From DASUKM01 sp036278735 (GTDB taxonomy: Bacteria; Acidobacteriota; Vicinamibacteria; Vicinamibacterales; 2-12-FULL-66-21), in the NCBI GenBank assembly GCA_036278735.1, contig DASUKM010000009.1, positions 29,167-93,166 on the forward strand: a DNA stretch of 64,000 nt. The letters run 5' to 3'. Below the pieces are notes generated by a model. The model was not told the origin of the DNA, did not search any database, and saw only the letters and a program-made list of their open reading frames with translations. A program made the translations under genes and the position numbers. This document shows positions 16,452 through 27,198 of the stretch, piece by piece. Within the stretch, counting starts at the first letter, position 1; the number at the start of each line of letters is the position of its first letter.

Positions 16452-18923
16452 ATGCGATTCCTCCCGGGCCGCCTCGGCCGCGTCGCGCGGCGCCTGTTCC
16501 ACGCGCCGCTGTTCACCTCGGTCGCCATCCTCACGCTCGCGCTCGGCATCGGCGCCAACACGGCGATTTTCAGCGTGGTCCGGGGCGTGCTGCTGAAGCC
16601 GCTCCCCTTCGATCGCCCGGCCGAACTGGTGGGCGTCTGGCACTCGGCGCCGGGGATGGGCATTCCGGTGATGAACCAGTCGCCGGCCACCTATCTGACG
16701 TACCGCGAAGACGGACGCGTCTTCCAGGACATCGGGATCTGGCGGACGACGTCCGTGTCGGTGACGGGGCAGGGAGAGCCCGAGCGCGTCCGGGCCCTGA
16801 TGGTGACCGACGGCGTCCTCACCACCCTGGGGGTCCGGCCGGCCCTCGGCCGCGACTTCACGCGCGACGACGACAGCCCGCGCGCTCCCGAGCGCGTGAT
16901 GCTCACCTCCGCGTACTGGGCGCGCAAGTTCGGCAGCGACCGGTCGGTCGTCGGCAAGCTCGTCACGATCGAAGGCACGCCGCACGAGATCATCGGGGTC
17001 CTGCCGGCCGGCTTCGAGTTCCTCGACACGAATCCGCAAGTGGTGCTGCCGGCGCGCTTCGATCGCGCGAAGGTGTTCGTCGGCAATTTCAGCTGGCAGG
17101 GGGTCGCGCGGCTGAAACCCGGGGTCACGCTCGCGCAGGCCAACGCCGACGTCGCCCGGATGATTCCGCTCGTCATCCAGAAATTTCCGCTGCCCCCCGG
17201 CTTCTCGAAGCAGATGTATGCCGACATCCGCATGGGGCCGCTCGTCCGGCCGCTCGCCGACGACGTCATCGGCGACGTGGGTCGCGTGCTGTGGCTGCTG
17301 CTCGGCACCGTCGGCATCGTCCTCCTGATCGCCTGCGCGAACGTGGCGAACCTGTTCCTCGTGCGCGCCGAAGGGCGCCAGCAGGAGCTGGCGATCCACG
17401 CGGCGCTCGGCGCGGGCGTCCGGCAGATCGCGTGGGAGCTGCTCTCGGAGAGCCTCCTGCTCGGTCTCGTCGGCGGCGCCGTCGGCCTCGTGCTCGCCTC
17501 GTGGGGCATCCACGCGCTGATCGCCATCGCCCCCGACGGCCTGCCGCGCGTGCACGCGATCGGGATCGATCCGGTCGTGCTCGTCTTCACCCTCGGCGTG
17601 TCGCTGCTGGCCGGCCTGCTCTTCGGGGCCATTCCGGTCATCCGATACGCGCGGCCGCACCTGGCGGCCGCGCTCAAGCAGGGCGGGCGCCTGGGCACCG
17701 CGGGCCGCGAGCGGCATCGCGCGCGCAACGCGCTCGTCGTCGTCGAGATCGCGCTCGCGGTGGTGCTCCTCGTCGCCTCCGGCTTGATGATCCGGACGTT
17801 CGTCGCGATGCGGCACGTCGCGCCGGGCTTCACGAATCCGGAGCAGGTGCTGACGATTCGCGTGTCGATCCCCGAGTCGCTGATGAAAGATCCGGAGCAG
17901 ACGGTCCGGACCCATCAGGCGATTCAGCAGCGCCTCGAGCGCATCCCCGGCGTCCGCGCGGTCGGCGTCACCTCGTCGATCACGATGGACGGCTACGACG
18001 ACAACGATCCGATCTTCGTGGAAGACTTCCCCCGCGCGAGTGGCGGGATGCCGCCCCTCCGCCGGTTCAAGTGGGTCGACGGCAGCTACTTCACGACGAT
18101 GGGCAATCCGCTGATTGCGGGCCGGCTGATCACCTGGAACGACGCCTACGCCGAGGCGCCGGTCGCGATGGTGAGCGAGAACGTCGCGCGCGAGTACTGG
18201 AAGGAGCCGGCGGCCGCGCTCGGCCGGCGGATTCGCAACAGTCCGAACGATCCCTGGCGCACCATCGTGGGCGTCGTCGGGAACGAACGCGACAACGGCC
18301 TCGCGAAGCCGGCCCCCGGCGTCGTCTACTGGCCGTTCATCGTGAAGCACTTCTGGGACAACGACGTGTTCGTGCAGCGGTCGGCCGGCTATGCGATCCG
18401 GACGGATCGCGTCGACTCGCCGACGCTGCTGAAGGAGGTACAGCAGGCCGTCTGGTCCGTGAACGCCGGGCTGCCGGTCGCCAACGTGAAGACGCTCGAC
18501 GGGATCATGGCGGGCTCGATGGCGCAGACGTCGTTCGCGCTCGTGATGCTCGCGATCGCGGCCGCCGTCGCGCTGGTGCTCGGGATCGTGGGGATCTACG
18601 GCGTGATCGCGTACGTCGCGGCGCAGCGCACGAAGGAGATCGGCATCCGGATCGCGCTGGGGGCCGTCGGCCGGGACGTGACGGCGCTGTTCCTGCGGCA
18701 TGGGCTGTTGCTGGCGGGGGTCGGCATCGGGATTGGGATCGTCGCCGCGGCGGCGGTCACGCGCGTGATGTCGGCGCTGCTGTTCGGCGTGAGCGCGCTC
18801 GACCCGTTGACCTACGTCGTCGTCGCCGGCGCCCTGGCGGCGACGACGCTGCTCGGCTCGTACGTGCCGGCCGTCCGGGCGGCCCGGGTCGATCCGGCCG
18901 AAGCGCTCCGCCGCGAAGCGTGA
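16452..18923 (+). CDS. ADOP-like MacB/FtsX permease without a PadR partner
   Basis: An 823-residue duplicated MacB/FtsX permease. It lacks the roughly 90-residue cytoplasmic N-terminal region of the PadR-linked ADOPs and starts almost directly at the first helix (VAILTLALGIGANTAIFSVV). Two MacB periplasmic domains alternate with FtsX cores; the first core contains LIACANVANLFLVRAEGRQQ and the second QRTKEIGIRIALG. It ends AARVDPAEALRREA. No ATPase gene is nearby, so it presumably works with an ATPase encoded elsewhere, or its role is not classical transport. The frame is intact. Confidence 0.92.
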   Translation: MRFLPGRLGRVARRLFHAPLFTSVAILTLALGIGANTAIFSVVRGVLLKPLPFDRPAELVGVWHSAPGMGIPVMNQSPATYLTYREDGRVFQDIGIWRTTSVSVTGQGEPERVRALMVTDGVLTTLGVRPALGRDFTRDDDSPRAPERVMLTSAYWARKFGSDRSVVGKLVTIEGTPHEIIGVLPAGFEFLDTNPQVVLPARFDRAKVFVGNFSWQGVARLKPGVTLAQANADVARMIPLVIQKFPLPPGFSKQMYADIRMGPLVRPLADDVIGDVGRVLWLLLGTVGIVLLIACANVANLFLVRAEGRQQELAIHAALGAGVRQIAWELLSESLLLGLVGGAVGLVLASWGIHALIAIAPDGLPRVHAIGIDPVVLVFTLGVSLLAGLLFGAIPVIRYARPHLAAALKQGGRLGTAGRERHRARNALVVVEIALAVVLLVASGLMIRTFVAMRHVAPGFTNPEQVLTIRVSIPESLMKDPEQTVRTHQAIQQRLERIPGVRAVGVTSSITMDGYDDNDPIFVEDFPRASGGMPPLRRFKWVDGSYFTTMGNPLIAGRLITWNDAYAEAPVAMVSENVAREYWKEPAAALGRRIRNSPNDPWRTIVGVVGNERDNGLAKPAPGVVYWPFIVKHFWDNDVFVQRSAGYAIRTDRVDSPTLLKEVQQAVWSVNAGLPVANVKTLDGIMAGSMAQTSFALVMLAIAAAVALVLGIVGIYGVIAYVAAQRTKEIGIRIALGAVGRDVTALFLRHGLLLAGVGIGIGIVAAAAVTRVMSALLFGVSALDPLTYVVVAGALAATTLLGSYVPAVRAARVDPAEALRREA

Positions 18924-18928
18924 CGCAG

Positions 18929-18945
18929 GCCGGGTTTTCCCCGGC
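18929..18945 (+). terminator. GC hairpin after the permease gene
   Basis: GCCGGG-TTTTC-CCCGGC forms a six-pair stem seven bases after the stop at 18923. There is no T-run after it, so it is at best a weak or factor-assisted terminator. Confidence 0.3.
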
Positions 18946-18954
18946 ATTGCGCAG

Positions 18955-18960
18955 TACACT
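18955..18960 (+). promoter_or_regulatory. -10-like hexamer TACACT six bases before the VWA gene
   Basis: TACACT, six bases (TGGGAC), then the GTG start at 18967; no Shine-Dalgarno sequence. The geometry is the same as for arfB and suggests a leaderless transcript. Confidence 0.45.
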
Positions 18961-18966
18961 TGGGAC

Positions 18967-19878
18967 GTGAAGGCCGTCCTGGCCGCCGGCGTCGCCGTCC
19001 TGGCGGGCGCCGTGCTGGCCGCCCAGAGTCAGCATCCGCTGCGGTCGGGCGTCGAGCTGACGGTCGTGACCGCCACGGTCCGCGATGCGGACGGCCACCT
19101 TGTCACGGGACTGCCGCGCTCCGCGTTCACCGCATACGAAGACGGCGTGCAGCAGCCGGTCCAGCAGTTCAGCCACGACCGCGTCCCCATCGGCCTCGGT
19201 CTGCTGCTCGACATCAGCGACAGCATGTACGGGCGCCGGATTCAGGACGCGCGGCAGGCGGTCGAGCGATTCGTCGCCGACCTGCTCGCCCCCTCCGACG
19301 AATTTTTCGTGCTCGCCTTCAACCACGAACCGCGACTGCTCACGCCCTGGACGAGCGATGCGGCGGCGGTGCGAGCGGCCCTCGAACCGGTGCGTCCCTC
19401 GGGCGGGACGGCCATCTACGACGCGGTGCTCACCGCGCTGCCCCTCATCGACCATCGTTCGCGCGAGCGTGCGGCGCTCGTCGTGATCTCGGATGGCGCC
19501 GATACGGCGAGCGATGCGACGCTGCGCGACGTCGAGTCGGCGCTGCTGCGCACCGATGCGTTCATCTATGCGGTGGGGATCGATTCGCCCGAGCCGCAGC
19601 CGATCAACACGCGCGTGAACGCGCAGGCGCTGAACGATCTCACGAACCCGACGGGCGGCCGGTCCGAGATCGTGCACGACAGCGCGGAACTGGCGGCCGC
19701 GACCGCCCGGATTGCCGAGGAGCTGAACAGCCAGTACATGGTCGGCTACGCCTCGCCGCACCCCTCCGACGGCCAGTACCACAGCATCCGGATCAAGGTG
19801 AACGGCGCGGGCTACACCGTGCGGACGCGGAACGGCTACGTCGCGGCGCCGCTCGGCCGCAAGGGTGCGGGAGACTAG
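18967..19878 (+). CDS. Secreted VWA-domain protein (VWFA-related acidobacterial domain)
   Basis: A 303-residue protein starting at GTG with a signal peptide (VLAAGVAVLAGAVLAAQSQ). The VWA domain has the metal-site motif DISDSMYG and the later ISDGADTAS. The N-terminal strand VVTATVRDADGHLVTGL is followed by the F-x-x-Y-E-D-G-V-Q-Q pattern typical of the acidobacterial VWFA-related family. These proteins are abundant in acidobacteria and presumed to bind ligands or partners at the cell surface; no activity is established. It sits between the ADOP permease and argG on the same strand. Confidence 0.92.
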   Translation: MKAVLAAGVAVLAGAVLAAQSQHPLRSGVELTVVTATVRDADGHLVTGLPRSAFTAYEDGVQQPVQQFSHDRVPIGLGLLLDISDSMYGRRIQDARQAVERFVADLLAPSDEFFVLAFNHEPRLLTPWTSDAAAVRAALEPVRPSGGTAIYDAVLTALPLIDHRSRERAALVVISDGADTASDATLRDVESALLRTDAFIYAVGIDSPEPQPINTRVNAQALNDLTNPTGGRSEIVHDSAELAAATARIAEELNSQYMVGYASPHPSDGQYHSIRIKVNGAGYTVRTRNGYVAAPLGRKGAGD

Positions 19879-21252
<1,374 letters not shown>

Positions 21253-21262
21253 GTCGCGCACC

Positions 21263-21407
21263 GCTGCTTGGCGTGGCGCTTCACGCGTGTCACGCAGGCA
21301 GGAGGTCAGGAGATCAGGAGAATCGAGGGGGGCGCCTGTTCGGTGAGTGGCGTAATGGCTGCTTGGCGCGGCGTTTCACGCGTGTCACGCAGGCAGGAGG
21401 TCAGGAG
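21263..21407. repeat. R1-related repeat, two 50-bp copies in inverted orientation
   Basis: Two nearly identical blocks, 21263-21312 and 21358-21407, read GCTGCTTGGCG, then CACGCGTGTCACGCAGGCA, then GGAGGTCAGGAG. Read on the minus strand they contain CTCCTGACCTCCTG followed by CGTGACACGCGTG, matching the core of the arrays at 168 and 6079. They lie between the argG stop and the N-terminal ADOP relic. Confidence 0.8.
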
Positions 21408-21554
21408 TGTCGAGGGTTGCGCGCCTCCTGTGTTCGTACGATCCAGGTGCGCTGACACTCGAGTTGGACGATCACAAATGCACCGTTCACTGAGTCCCGA
21501 AACGGCGATGCATCGCGCGGGACGCCCTGTCGCAGCCGGCCGACTCGGTGATGA

Positions 21555-21990
21555 GCCGTCCGATGCGCGAACGCCGAGCGCGCGCAAATACCCATCGCCG
21601 ATCACTTCGACATCGGAGACCTCGGCGCCGGGCGCATCGCCCGCCAGGACGGACGCGTGTGCGGTGTAGCTGACCGCGAGCACGTCGAACGCGCTCGCAC
21701 GCCGCAGCACGTCCGCCGCCGCGCGCGACGAGTACCCGAAATCGGCGTGCGCACCGTTCGGCCGCTCGAACTTGACGGTGACGATGCGGTTGGCGTCCTG
21801 CAGGCCGGGGACCGGCCGGAAGAGGAGGCGATCGAAGACGGCGTACGCGGCGGCCGTCGCCCCGATGCCGAGCGCCAGCGTGGCGGCAATCGCGAGCGAG
21901 GAGCCGCGGTCCGCCATCACCTCGCGGAAGGCGTCGCGCAAGTCGGCGGCGAGTCCGGCCGTACCGCTCGTCCACCCCGCCGGCGGCGTG
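21555..21990 (-). pseudogene. N-terminal fragment of an ADOP permease
   Basis: The minus-strand frame shows LRDAFREVMADRGSS, the helix IAATLALGIGATAAAYAVFD and the start of the first MacB periplasmic domain (VKFERPNGAHADFGYSSRAA). It runs up to GDGYLRALGVR and then loses all similarity near 21555. Roughly the first 145 residues remain, with no convincing start codon, and the rest of the gene is gone. It lies in the 900-base gap between argG and the gene at 22167. R1-related repeats lie on its 3' side. Confidence 0.75.
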
Positions 21991-22006
21991 CGCCCGCACG
22001 ACCGTT

Positions 22007-22012
22007 TATAAT
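22007..22012 (+). promoter_or_regulatory. Isolated TATAAT upstream of the gene at 22167
   Basis: A consensus -10 (TATAAT) in otherwise GC-rich DNA, about 155 bases before the ATG at 22167. No -35 is visible, and I see nothing else supportable in 22013-22166. Confidence 0.25.
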
Positions 22013-22166
22013 GGCCGCGCTCCCCCGATGTGCCGGCAGGGCGCGCAGCGTGTTCACGGCGCGGGCCACGCGAGCCGGGCGCACGCGCGCCGGCGTCGCG
22101 GCACGCGAGAGCGCGTGCAGGGGGTCCGGCGGGGCAAGGCCCCCGGCTGAGAACACGGAGGCATCC

Positions 22167-22985
22167 ATGCGTCAGACGGTGAAGTGGACGGCTGCGGCCG
22201 TCCTGGCGGCTTCTGCATTCGTCGGCCTGGCCTGGGGCGCCGACGTGCTCACGATGGCAGGCCTGACGGCCGGCGATGCAAAGGAAGCGATCAACGATGG
22301 CATCCTCGACGGCTACGCGCCGTACAGCATGGCGTCTCGCGCGTTCAAGGCCGCCTCTCCCGCCGTGCGGGTCCAGCTGGTGAACGGCGGCTTTGCGTGG
22401 GCGCGCACCTACGTCGCCTCCGCCGAATTCAAGCAGGCGTACGAGACCGCGCGCCAGCACCGCAAGCCCACGCCCCCAACCTTCGAGGGCACGCCCGAGG
22501 AGGAGTTCGCGCGCAACCGGGCGGCGGCGGCGGCCGACAGCGACAAGAGCCTCGCGGAGATGCGTGAGGCGATCAAGAAGATGCCTCCCGACCAGCAGAA
22601 GCAGATCGAGGCCTCGATCGAAGCGGGCCAGGCGTTCGCGAAACGACTCGACACACCCGAGATGCGCAAGATGAACATCGAGGGCATCCGTCAGAATCGG
22701 ATCTCGGCGCAGCAGGCGTACGAGAAGGATTTGAAAACGTGGCAGGCGGATTTCCCGGTGTCCCCCGAGGCGCTCGTCGCGACGCGGCTTCGCACGTTCC
22801 TGGACGACACGGTCGACGTCGACTTCGACGCCAAACTGGTGAAGACGAGCGAGGGGCGCTTCTCGTTCGCCGATCCGAAGTACGAACAGAAGGGAGACCA
22901 CTGGAAGCTCGCGTTCCGCGCGGGCAAGGACGCGGCCCTGGCGGCGCGCGCCGACGCGCAAGCGTGGCTGAAGACGCTGCAGTAA
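22167..22985 (+). CDS. Secreted helical protein of unknown function
   Basis: A 272-residue protein with a signal peptide (AAAVLAASAFVGLAWGAD). The ATG at 22167 is preceded by GGAGG; the open frame extends further upstream without support. The mature part is mostly charged and helical (KSLAEMREAIKKMPPDQQKQ and EAGQAFAKRLDTPEMRKMN), with a glutamate/lysine-rich central region and a more globular C-terminus (FADPKYEQKGDHWKLAFRAG). No family was recognised. It converges with the ADOP gene at 22992, with six bases between the stops. Confidence 0.8.
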   Translation: MRQTVKWTAAAVLAASAFVGLAWGADVLTMAGLTAGDAKEAINDGILDGYAPYSMASRAFKAASPAVRVQLVNGGFAWARTYVASAEFKQAYETARQHRKPTPPTFEGTPEEEFARNRAAAAADSDKSLAEMREAIKKMPPDQQKQIEASIEAGQAFAKRLDTPEMRKMNIEGIRQNRISAQQAYEKDLKTWQADFPVSPEALVATRLRTFLDDTVDVDFDAKLVKTSEGRFSFADPKYEQKGDHWKLAFRAGKDAALAARADAQAWLKTLQ

Positions 22986-22991
22986 CGCGCG

Positions 22992-25670
22992 CTATTCCGC
23001 GCGCAGCGCCTCCAGCGGATCGACCCGCGTGGCGCGCCGCGCCGGCAGCAGGCAGGCCAGCGCCGCGGCCAGCAGCAGCACCGTCGGGGCCGCGACGTAG
23101 GTCAGCGGATCGAGCGACGTCACGCCGAACAACAGCGTGCCCAGCGCTGGTCCGATTCGAGTCGCGATCAGCGCGCCCAGCACCGCACCCGCGGCCGCCC
23201 AGCCCAGGCCCTGGCGCAGCACCGCCGTCATCACGCGCCCACGGCTCGCCCCCAACGCCATGCGGATACCGATCTCGTGGGTGCGGCGCGCCACCAGGAA
23301 CGAAATCACGCCGTAAATGCCGAGGCAGGCGAGCAGCAGCGCCAACCCGGCGCAGGCGCCCAGGAGTCCGGCTGCCGCCCGCCGCGGCGCGAGATCCGCC
23401 TTCACGCGCTCCGCCATCGACAGCACGTCGGTGGCCGCGAGCCCGGGGTCCATGCCGTTGATCGCCGCCAGCGCGGGCCTCCGCAACTGGTTGGCGTCTC
23501 CGTCCCGCGCCTGCAGCACGAACGACAGCGCCGCGAGCATTCCCGACGACTGGTCCTGCGGGATGTAAATCTCCGCCGCCTCACGCCCTGCCAGCCCGCG
23601 GTCCTGCACGTGGTTCACGACGCCGACAATCGTGCGTTCCCGATCGAGGTGGATCCGTTTGCCGAGCACCGCGTTCAAGGACGGCTCGTGTGCGAACTCG
23701 CGCCGTACCAGCGTGTCGTCCACGATCGCGACGTCCGGCGCGTGCTCGTCGTCGTGTTCGGTGAAGGGGCGCCCGGCCAGCAGGCGCATGCCCATCGCGG
23801 CAAAATAACGGCCGCGCAGGTTGACGACGTCCGCCGTCGGCTCGCGGCCGCGCTCCGGCTGCGGACGGCCCGCGACGAAGTACGGCTGCTCGATCTCGTA
23901 TCCCGCCAGCGGGAGCGGAAACGCACCGCCCGCCGCCGCCACGCCGGGAATGTCTGTCAGGCGCCGCTCCGCTTCCCGGAAGAACTGCCGCTGCATCGCG
24001 CCGGTCGGATAGTTCGCCGTCAGCCCGATGATGAACGAGAACCGTCCCTGCGGCTCGAACCCGTAGCGCACCTCCTGCAAACGCATCAGGCTGTGGATCA
24101 CCAGGCCCGAGCCGATCAGCAGCACCACCGATCCCAGCATCTCGGCCGCGACCAGCATCCGGCCTGCGCGACCGCCGCCGAACGCGCCGGCCGTGCGGCT
24201 GTGCAACAGCGTGGGGTCGCCGCGCATCGAGCCCAATGCCGCGGGCGCGAGCCCACAGATCAATCCGCACGCCGTCACGACCACGGCGCTGAATCCATAC
24301 ACGTCGGCGCTCAGTCCCAGCCTCGCGATCGGGAGTCCGAGCGCGGGGAGCAGCGGCGTGACCATCCTGAGCGCGGCCGCGGCCAGGCCGAGCCCCACGG
24401 CCGCCCCGCCCAGGCTCAAGACAAACGCGTCCACGACCTGCCCGCGCAGCAGCCGCGCCCAGCTCGCGCCCAGCGCCGCCCGGATGCTCTGTTCCCGTTC
24501 CCGCTGCAGCGAGCGCGCCAGCACCAGATTCACGACGTTCAAGCAGGCGATCAGCAGCACGAGTCCCGAGGCGGCCAGCAGCATCAGCAGGGGCTGCCGG
24601 AAATCCCCTTCCAGCAGATCGCGGAACGGCTGTATCGCGACCAGGACGCCTTGATTGGTCGCGGGGTATGCCTGTGCAAGCGAGTGCATGAGCGCGTCGA
24701 CGTCCTGTTCGGCGTGCGACTGGCTCACGCCCGGCCGCAACCGCCCGAGCACCAGGATGCCGGCATGATTGCTACGCTGTTTGAAGGGCGGGTTCCGAGC
24801 GATGAACGGCCCCAGCGGCTGCCAGAATTCCGGTTCGGATCCCGCCGAGGGCAAGCCGGGAAATCCGGGTGGCATGACGCCCACGAGCGTTCGCGGCCGG
24901 CCGTCCATGTCCAGCGTGCGCCCCAGCCAGCTCCGGTCGCCGCCAAGACGGCGTTGGAAAAAACTCCACGATGCGACGACCACGTCCGCGGCGCCCGGCC
25001 GGTCGTCGGCCGGCAGGATTGTCCGGCCCAGCGCCGGCCGCGCCCCCAGCAGCGGAAAATAGCCGGACGTCACCCGCAGGCCCGTGATCATCTCCGCCGG
25101 CGTCTCCCCGCCGGCACGCGCCAGGACCTGCACCGTGCCGCGCGTGGCCGTCAGGTGCTCGAAGCTGTGAGTGCCGGTCGCCCAATCCTGAAAATCCGGC
25201 CACGACACGCCCATCTGCGGAAACTGCCGGCTGGTCTCGAGCAGCGCCATCACCCGCTGTGGTTCCGGAAACGGCAGCGGCCGCAGCACCAGCACGTTCG
25301 CCAGGCCGAACATCGCCACGCACAGCCCGATCCCGAGACCCAGCGTCGCGATCGCCGCCGCGGCGAAGCCGCCCGCGCGGAACAATCCGCGCACGGCCTG
25401 CCGCGTGTCGCTGCTCACGCCGGCCGCCGCCAGCGCCAGCCGCGCGCGCAGCGGCACCGGCGCGGCAAGCGGCGCGCGCGCATCGGCGACCGCGCGAGCC
25501 AGGCCCGGCCAATCGGGCACCTGCGCTTCAGCCCGCGCCCGCGCGTCCGCGTCCGGCAGACCGTCGGCCAGCGCGGCCTCGTAGGCCTGCTCGAGCTGCT
25601 GCGCCAGTTCCGCCACCACGTCGGGCTCGGCCCGCAGCCGCTGCCGGACGACGGCCTGCCAGTCCGGCAT
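22992..25670 (-). CDS. ADOP family ABC transporter permease
   Basis: An 892-residue permease with the complete ADOP plan. An N-terminal cytoplasmic region (about residues 1-85, VAELAQQLEQAYEAALADGL) is followed by a first helix (AIATLGLGIGLCVAMFGLAN), a MacB periplasmic domain, and FtsX core 1 (LIACLNVVNLVLARSLQRER). A second periplasmic domain and FtsX core 2 (RRTHEIGIRMALGASRGR) follow, ending RRATRVDPLEALRAE. It starts three bases after the stop of the PadR gene, repeating the arrangement at 404-3409. It shows no lesion. Confidence 0.93.
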   Translation of the reverse strand: MPDWQAVVRQRLRAEPDVVAELAQQLEQAYEAALADGLPDADARARAEAQVPDWPGLARAVADARAPLAAPVPLRARLALAAAGVSSDTRQAVRGLFRAGGFAAAAIATLGLGIGLCVAMFGLANVLVLRPLPFPEPQRVMALLETSRQFPQMGVSWPDFQDWATGTHSFEHLTATRGTVQVLARAGGETPAEMITGLRVTSGYFPLLGARPALGRTILPADDRPGAADVVVASWSFFQRRLGGDRSWLGRTLDMDGRPRTLVGVMPPGFPGLPSAGSEPEFWQPLGPFIARNPPFKQRSNHAGILVLGRLRPGVSQSHAEQDVDALMHSLAQAYPATNQGVLVAIQPFRDLLEGDFRQPLLMLLAASGLVLLIACLNVVNLVLARSLQREREQSIRAALGASWARLLRGQVVDAFVLSLGGAAVGLGLAAAALRMVTPLLPALGLPIARLGLSADVYGFSAVVVTACGLICGLAPAALGSMRGDPTLLHSRTAGAFGGGRAGRMLVAAEMLGSVVLLIGSGLVIHSLMRLQEVRYGFEPQGRFSFIIGLTANYPTGAMQRQFFREAERRLTDIPGVAAAGGAFPLPLAGYEIEQPYFVAGRPQPERGREPTADVVNLRGRYFAAMGMRLLAGRPFTEHDDEHAPDVAIVDDTLVRREFAHEPSLNAVLGKRIHLDRERTIVGVVNHVQDRGLAGREAAEIYIPQDQSSGMLAALSFVLQARDGDANQLRRPALAAINGMDPGLAATDVLSMAERVKADLAPRRAAAGLLGACAGLALLLACLGIYGVISFLVARRTHEIGIRMALGASRGRVMTAVLRQGLGWAAAGAVLGALIATRIGPALGTLLFGVTSLDPLTYVAAPTVLLLAAALACLLPARRATRVDPLEALRAE

Positions 25671-25673
25671 GGC

Positions 25674-25994
25674 TTACCCTTTCTCCGGAAGAATCACGGC
25701 GCGCAAGCCGGCCAGGTACGCGCCCCAATCCTGACGCTGCACGGCCAGGGCGCGCCGACCCGCCGCGGTCAGCTTGTAGTAGCGCCGACGCCGCTCGCCT
25801 GCCTTTTCCACCCAGCGCCCCACGACCCAGCCGCGCCGCTCGAGCCGGTACAGCAGCGGGTAGAGGGAGGCTGCGTGCAGCTGCAGCGCGCCGGCCGAGC
25901 GCTGCTCCACGAGTTTCGCCAGCTCGTAGCCGTGCCGCGCCCGCGCGTCGAGCAGCGCCAGCACCACCACCTCCGCCGAGCCTCTCGCTTCCAT
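25674..25994 (-). CDS. PadR family transcriptional regulator
   Basis: A 106-residue winged-helix regulator (EVVVLALLDARARHGYELAK, SLYPLLYRLERRGWV, RRRYYKLTAAGRRAL). The ATG at 25994 is preferred over a TTG nine bases upstream. It lies inside a palindrome and is preceded by a good promoter that would make the mRNA nearly leaderless. PadR proteins are ligand-sensitive repressors. Here the likely targets are its own operon and the ADOP permease three bases downstream. Confidence 0.93.
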   Translation of the reverse strand: MEARGSAEVVVLALLDARARHGYELAKLVEQRSAGALQLHAASLYPLLYRLERRGWVVGRWVEKAGERRRRYYKLTAAGRRALAVQRQDWGAYLAGLRAVILPEKG

Positions 25995-26031
25995 ATGTTG
26001 CAACGATACATATGGCGAATGGAGCTGTCAA
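25992..26031 (-). promoter_or_regulatory. PadR-ADOP promoter with overlapping palindromic operator
   Basis: On the minus strand TTGACA (26031-26026), 17 bases, then TATCGT (26008-26003), eight bases, ATG (25994). A perfect inverted repeat CATATGT-N9-ACATATG spans 25992-26014. It covers the -10 box, the expected start of transcription and the start codon. It resembles the ATGT/ACAT dyads of known PadR sites, though with a 9-base spacer, so autorepression is likely. Confidence 0.7.
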
Positions 26032-26043
26032 ATCGCGCCCCCG

Positions 26044-26081
26044 CCCGCCTTCGCCAAGGCTCCGGCGGGGCTCCGGCGGGC
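26044..26081. repeat. Palindromic GC-rich element
   Basis: CCCGCC-TTCGCCAAGGCTCC-GGCGGG forms an inverted repeat, followed by a second GGCTCCGGCGGG. It lies just after the stop of the gene at 26081 and may act as a terminator or belong to a REP-like family. No T-run follows it in either direction. Confidence 0.45.
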
Positions 26082-27082
26082 TATTGGAACGGGCTGGCTG
26101 CGAAGCGGATCGCGAGCGACAGAAACAGACCCGGACGGTACGTGTCGACGTACAGCTCGTCGTCGGCGAGCTTCTCTTTGATCACTTCGTCCGGGCTGAA
26201 GGCGCCGTCGAGGCGGCGGGCGCGCGTCATCGCGCCGCCGACCACGAGACTCAGGTTTTCGCGGCGCGTCACGGCGACCCCGAGCATCACGGCCGGCGCC
26301 GACTTGCTGATCCCCACGCCAGCCGTCAGCCAGCTGAACGAGATCTCTCGCGAGGCGCGATCCGTCGGGAGCCACTGGACGAAGACCGCGGGGACGAACT
26401 TCGCGTCGCTCCACCGCGGCCGCCGATCGCGGACGATTCGGTAGGTGCTGTTCGCTTCGGCGCGCAGCGAGAAGTGATCATCGCGGTCGCTGGTGAATCC
26501 GAACCCCCACGTCGTGACCCAGTGCCCCGCATCCGGCGCCGTGAGCACGCACTTCCACACCTTCATCGGGCCGGTCGTCGAGGCGCGGGTCACCGTGACG
26601 ACGAGCTGTTGATTGCCGCGCAGCCGGTAGCCGGACAGATCGATGGGCTGCCGCGTCGCGGCGACGGCGCGCGCGACGGCTGGCTCGGCTTCGCTCCAGC
26701 ACGCGGGCGTGAGCTTCCGCCGCAGCGCCGCGAGGCTGGCGATCGTGGTCGAGACGCCCTTCTCGTCGACCGCCTTGTCGAGCGTCTCGAGCCACGCGTC
26801 GACGGGGGCCGTGTCGCAGGTGCCGGGCCCAATCGCCAGCATGCCGCTCGTGCTGATCTTCGTCGACACCGGGATCGCCGGGATGTCGCGCGTCTCGAGC
26901 GCGACCAGCAGCGTGTACTCTTCTCCGGGCACCCGGTTCACCACGATCGCGCCGTTCACCATGCCCGGCGCGACCTGGTACGTCTGCATGGCGGGACCGG
27001 CGAGATCGAGCACCTGCCCACTCACGATCGACGCCGCCGACATCGCGGCGGCGACCGCACACAAGATGACGCGGTGGTTCAT
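26081..27082 (-). CDS. Secreted protein of unknown function
   Basis: A 333-residue protein. The ATG at 27082 is preceded by GGGGAGG and starts a signal peptide (VILCAVAAAMSAASIVSGQV); the open frame upstream runs through a tandem array and is discarded. The mature protein alternates short hydrophobic and polar stretches, particularly in the second half (GLFLSLAIRF near the end). That could suggest beta structure. It has two cysteines (in PGTCDTAPVD and TPACWSEAE). No family was recognised. It is transcribed away from the trypsin-like gene, with the tandem array between them. Confidence 0.75.
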   Translation of the reverse strand: MNHRVILCAVAAAMSAASIVSGQVLDLAGPAMQTYQVAPGMVNGAIVVNRVPGEEYTLLVALETRDIPAIPVSTKISTSGMLAIGPGTCDTAPVDAWLETLDKAVDEKGVSTTIASLAALRRKLTPACWSEAEPAVARAVAATRQPIDLSGYRLRGNQQLVVTVTRASTTGPMKVWKCVLTAPDAGHWVTTWGFGFTSDRDDHFSLRAEANSTYRIVRDRRPRWSDAKFVPAVFVQWLPTDRASREISFSWLTAGVGISKSAPAVMLGVAVTRRENLSLVVGGAMTRARRLDGAFSPDEVIKEKLADDELYVDTYRPGLFLSLAIRFAASPFQ

Positions 27083-27198
27083 CGGAGCCTCCCCGGATGC
27101 GGCACGCACCGAACGTCGGGAGTGTGAGGGCGGCTCGCGGCAGCCGTCAACCAGACGCGCCGATCGGCCAACGGGTGGTCCACACCGGCCATCGATTG

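Noticed and set aside
21253..22166. Possible tRNA or regulatory RNA in the 900-base gap after argG
   Set aside because: No cloverleaf, T-loop GTTCGAATC or anticodon arm could be found; the gap holds repeats and an ADOP relic.
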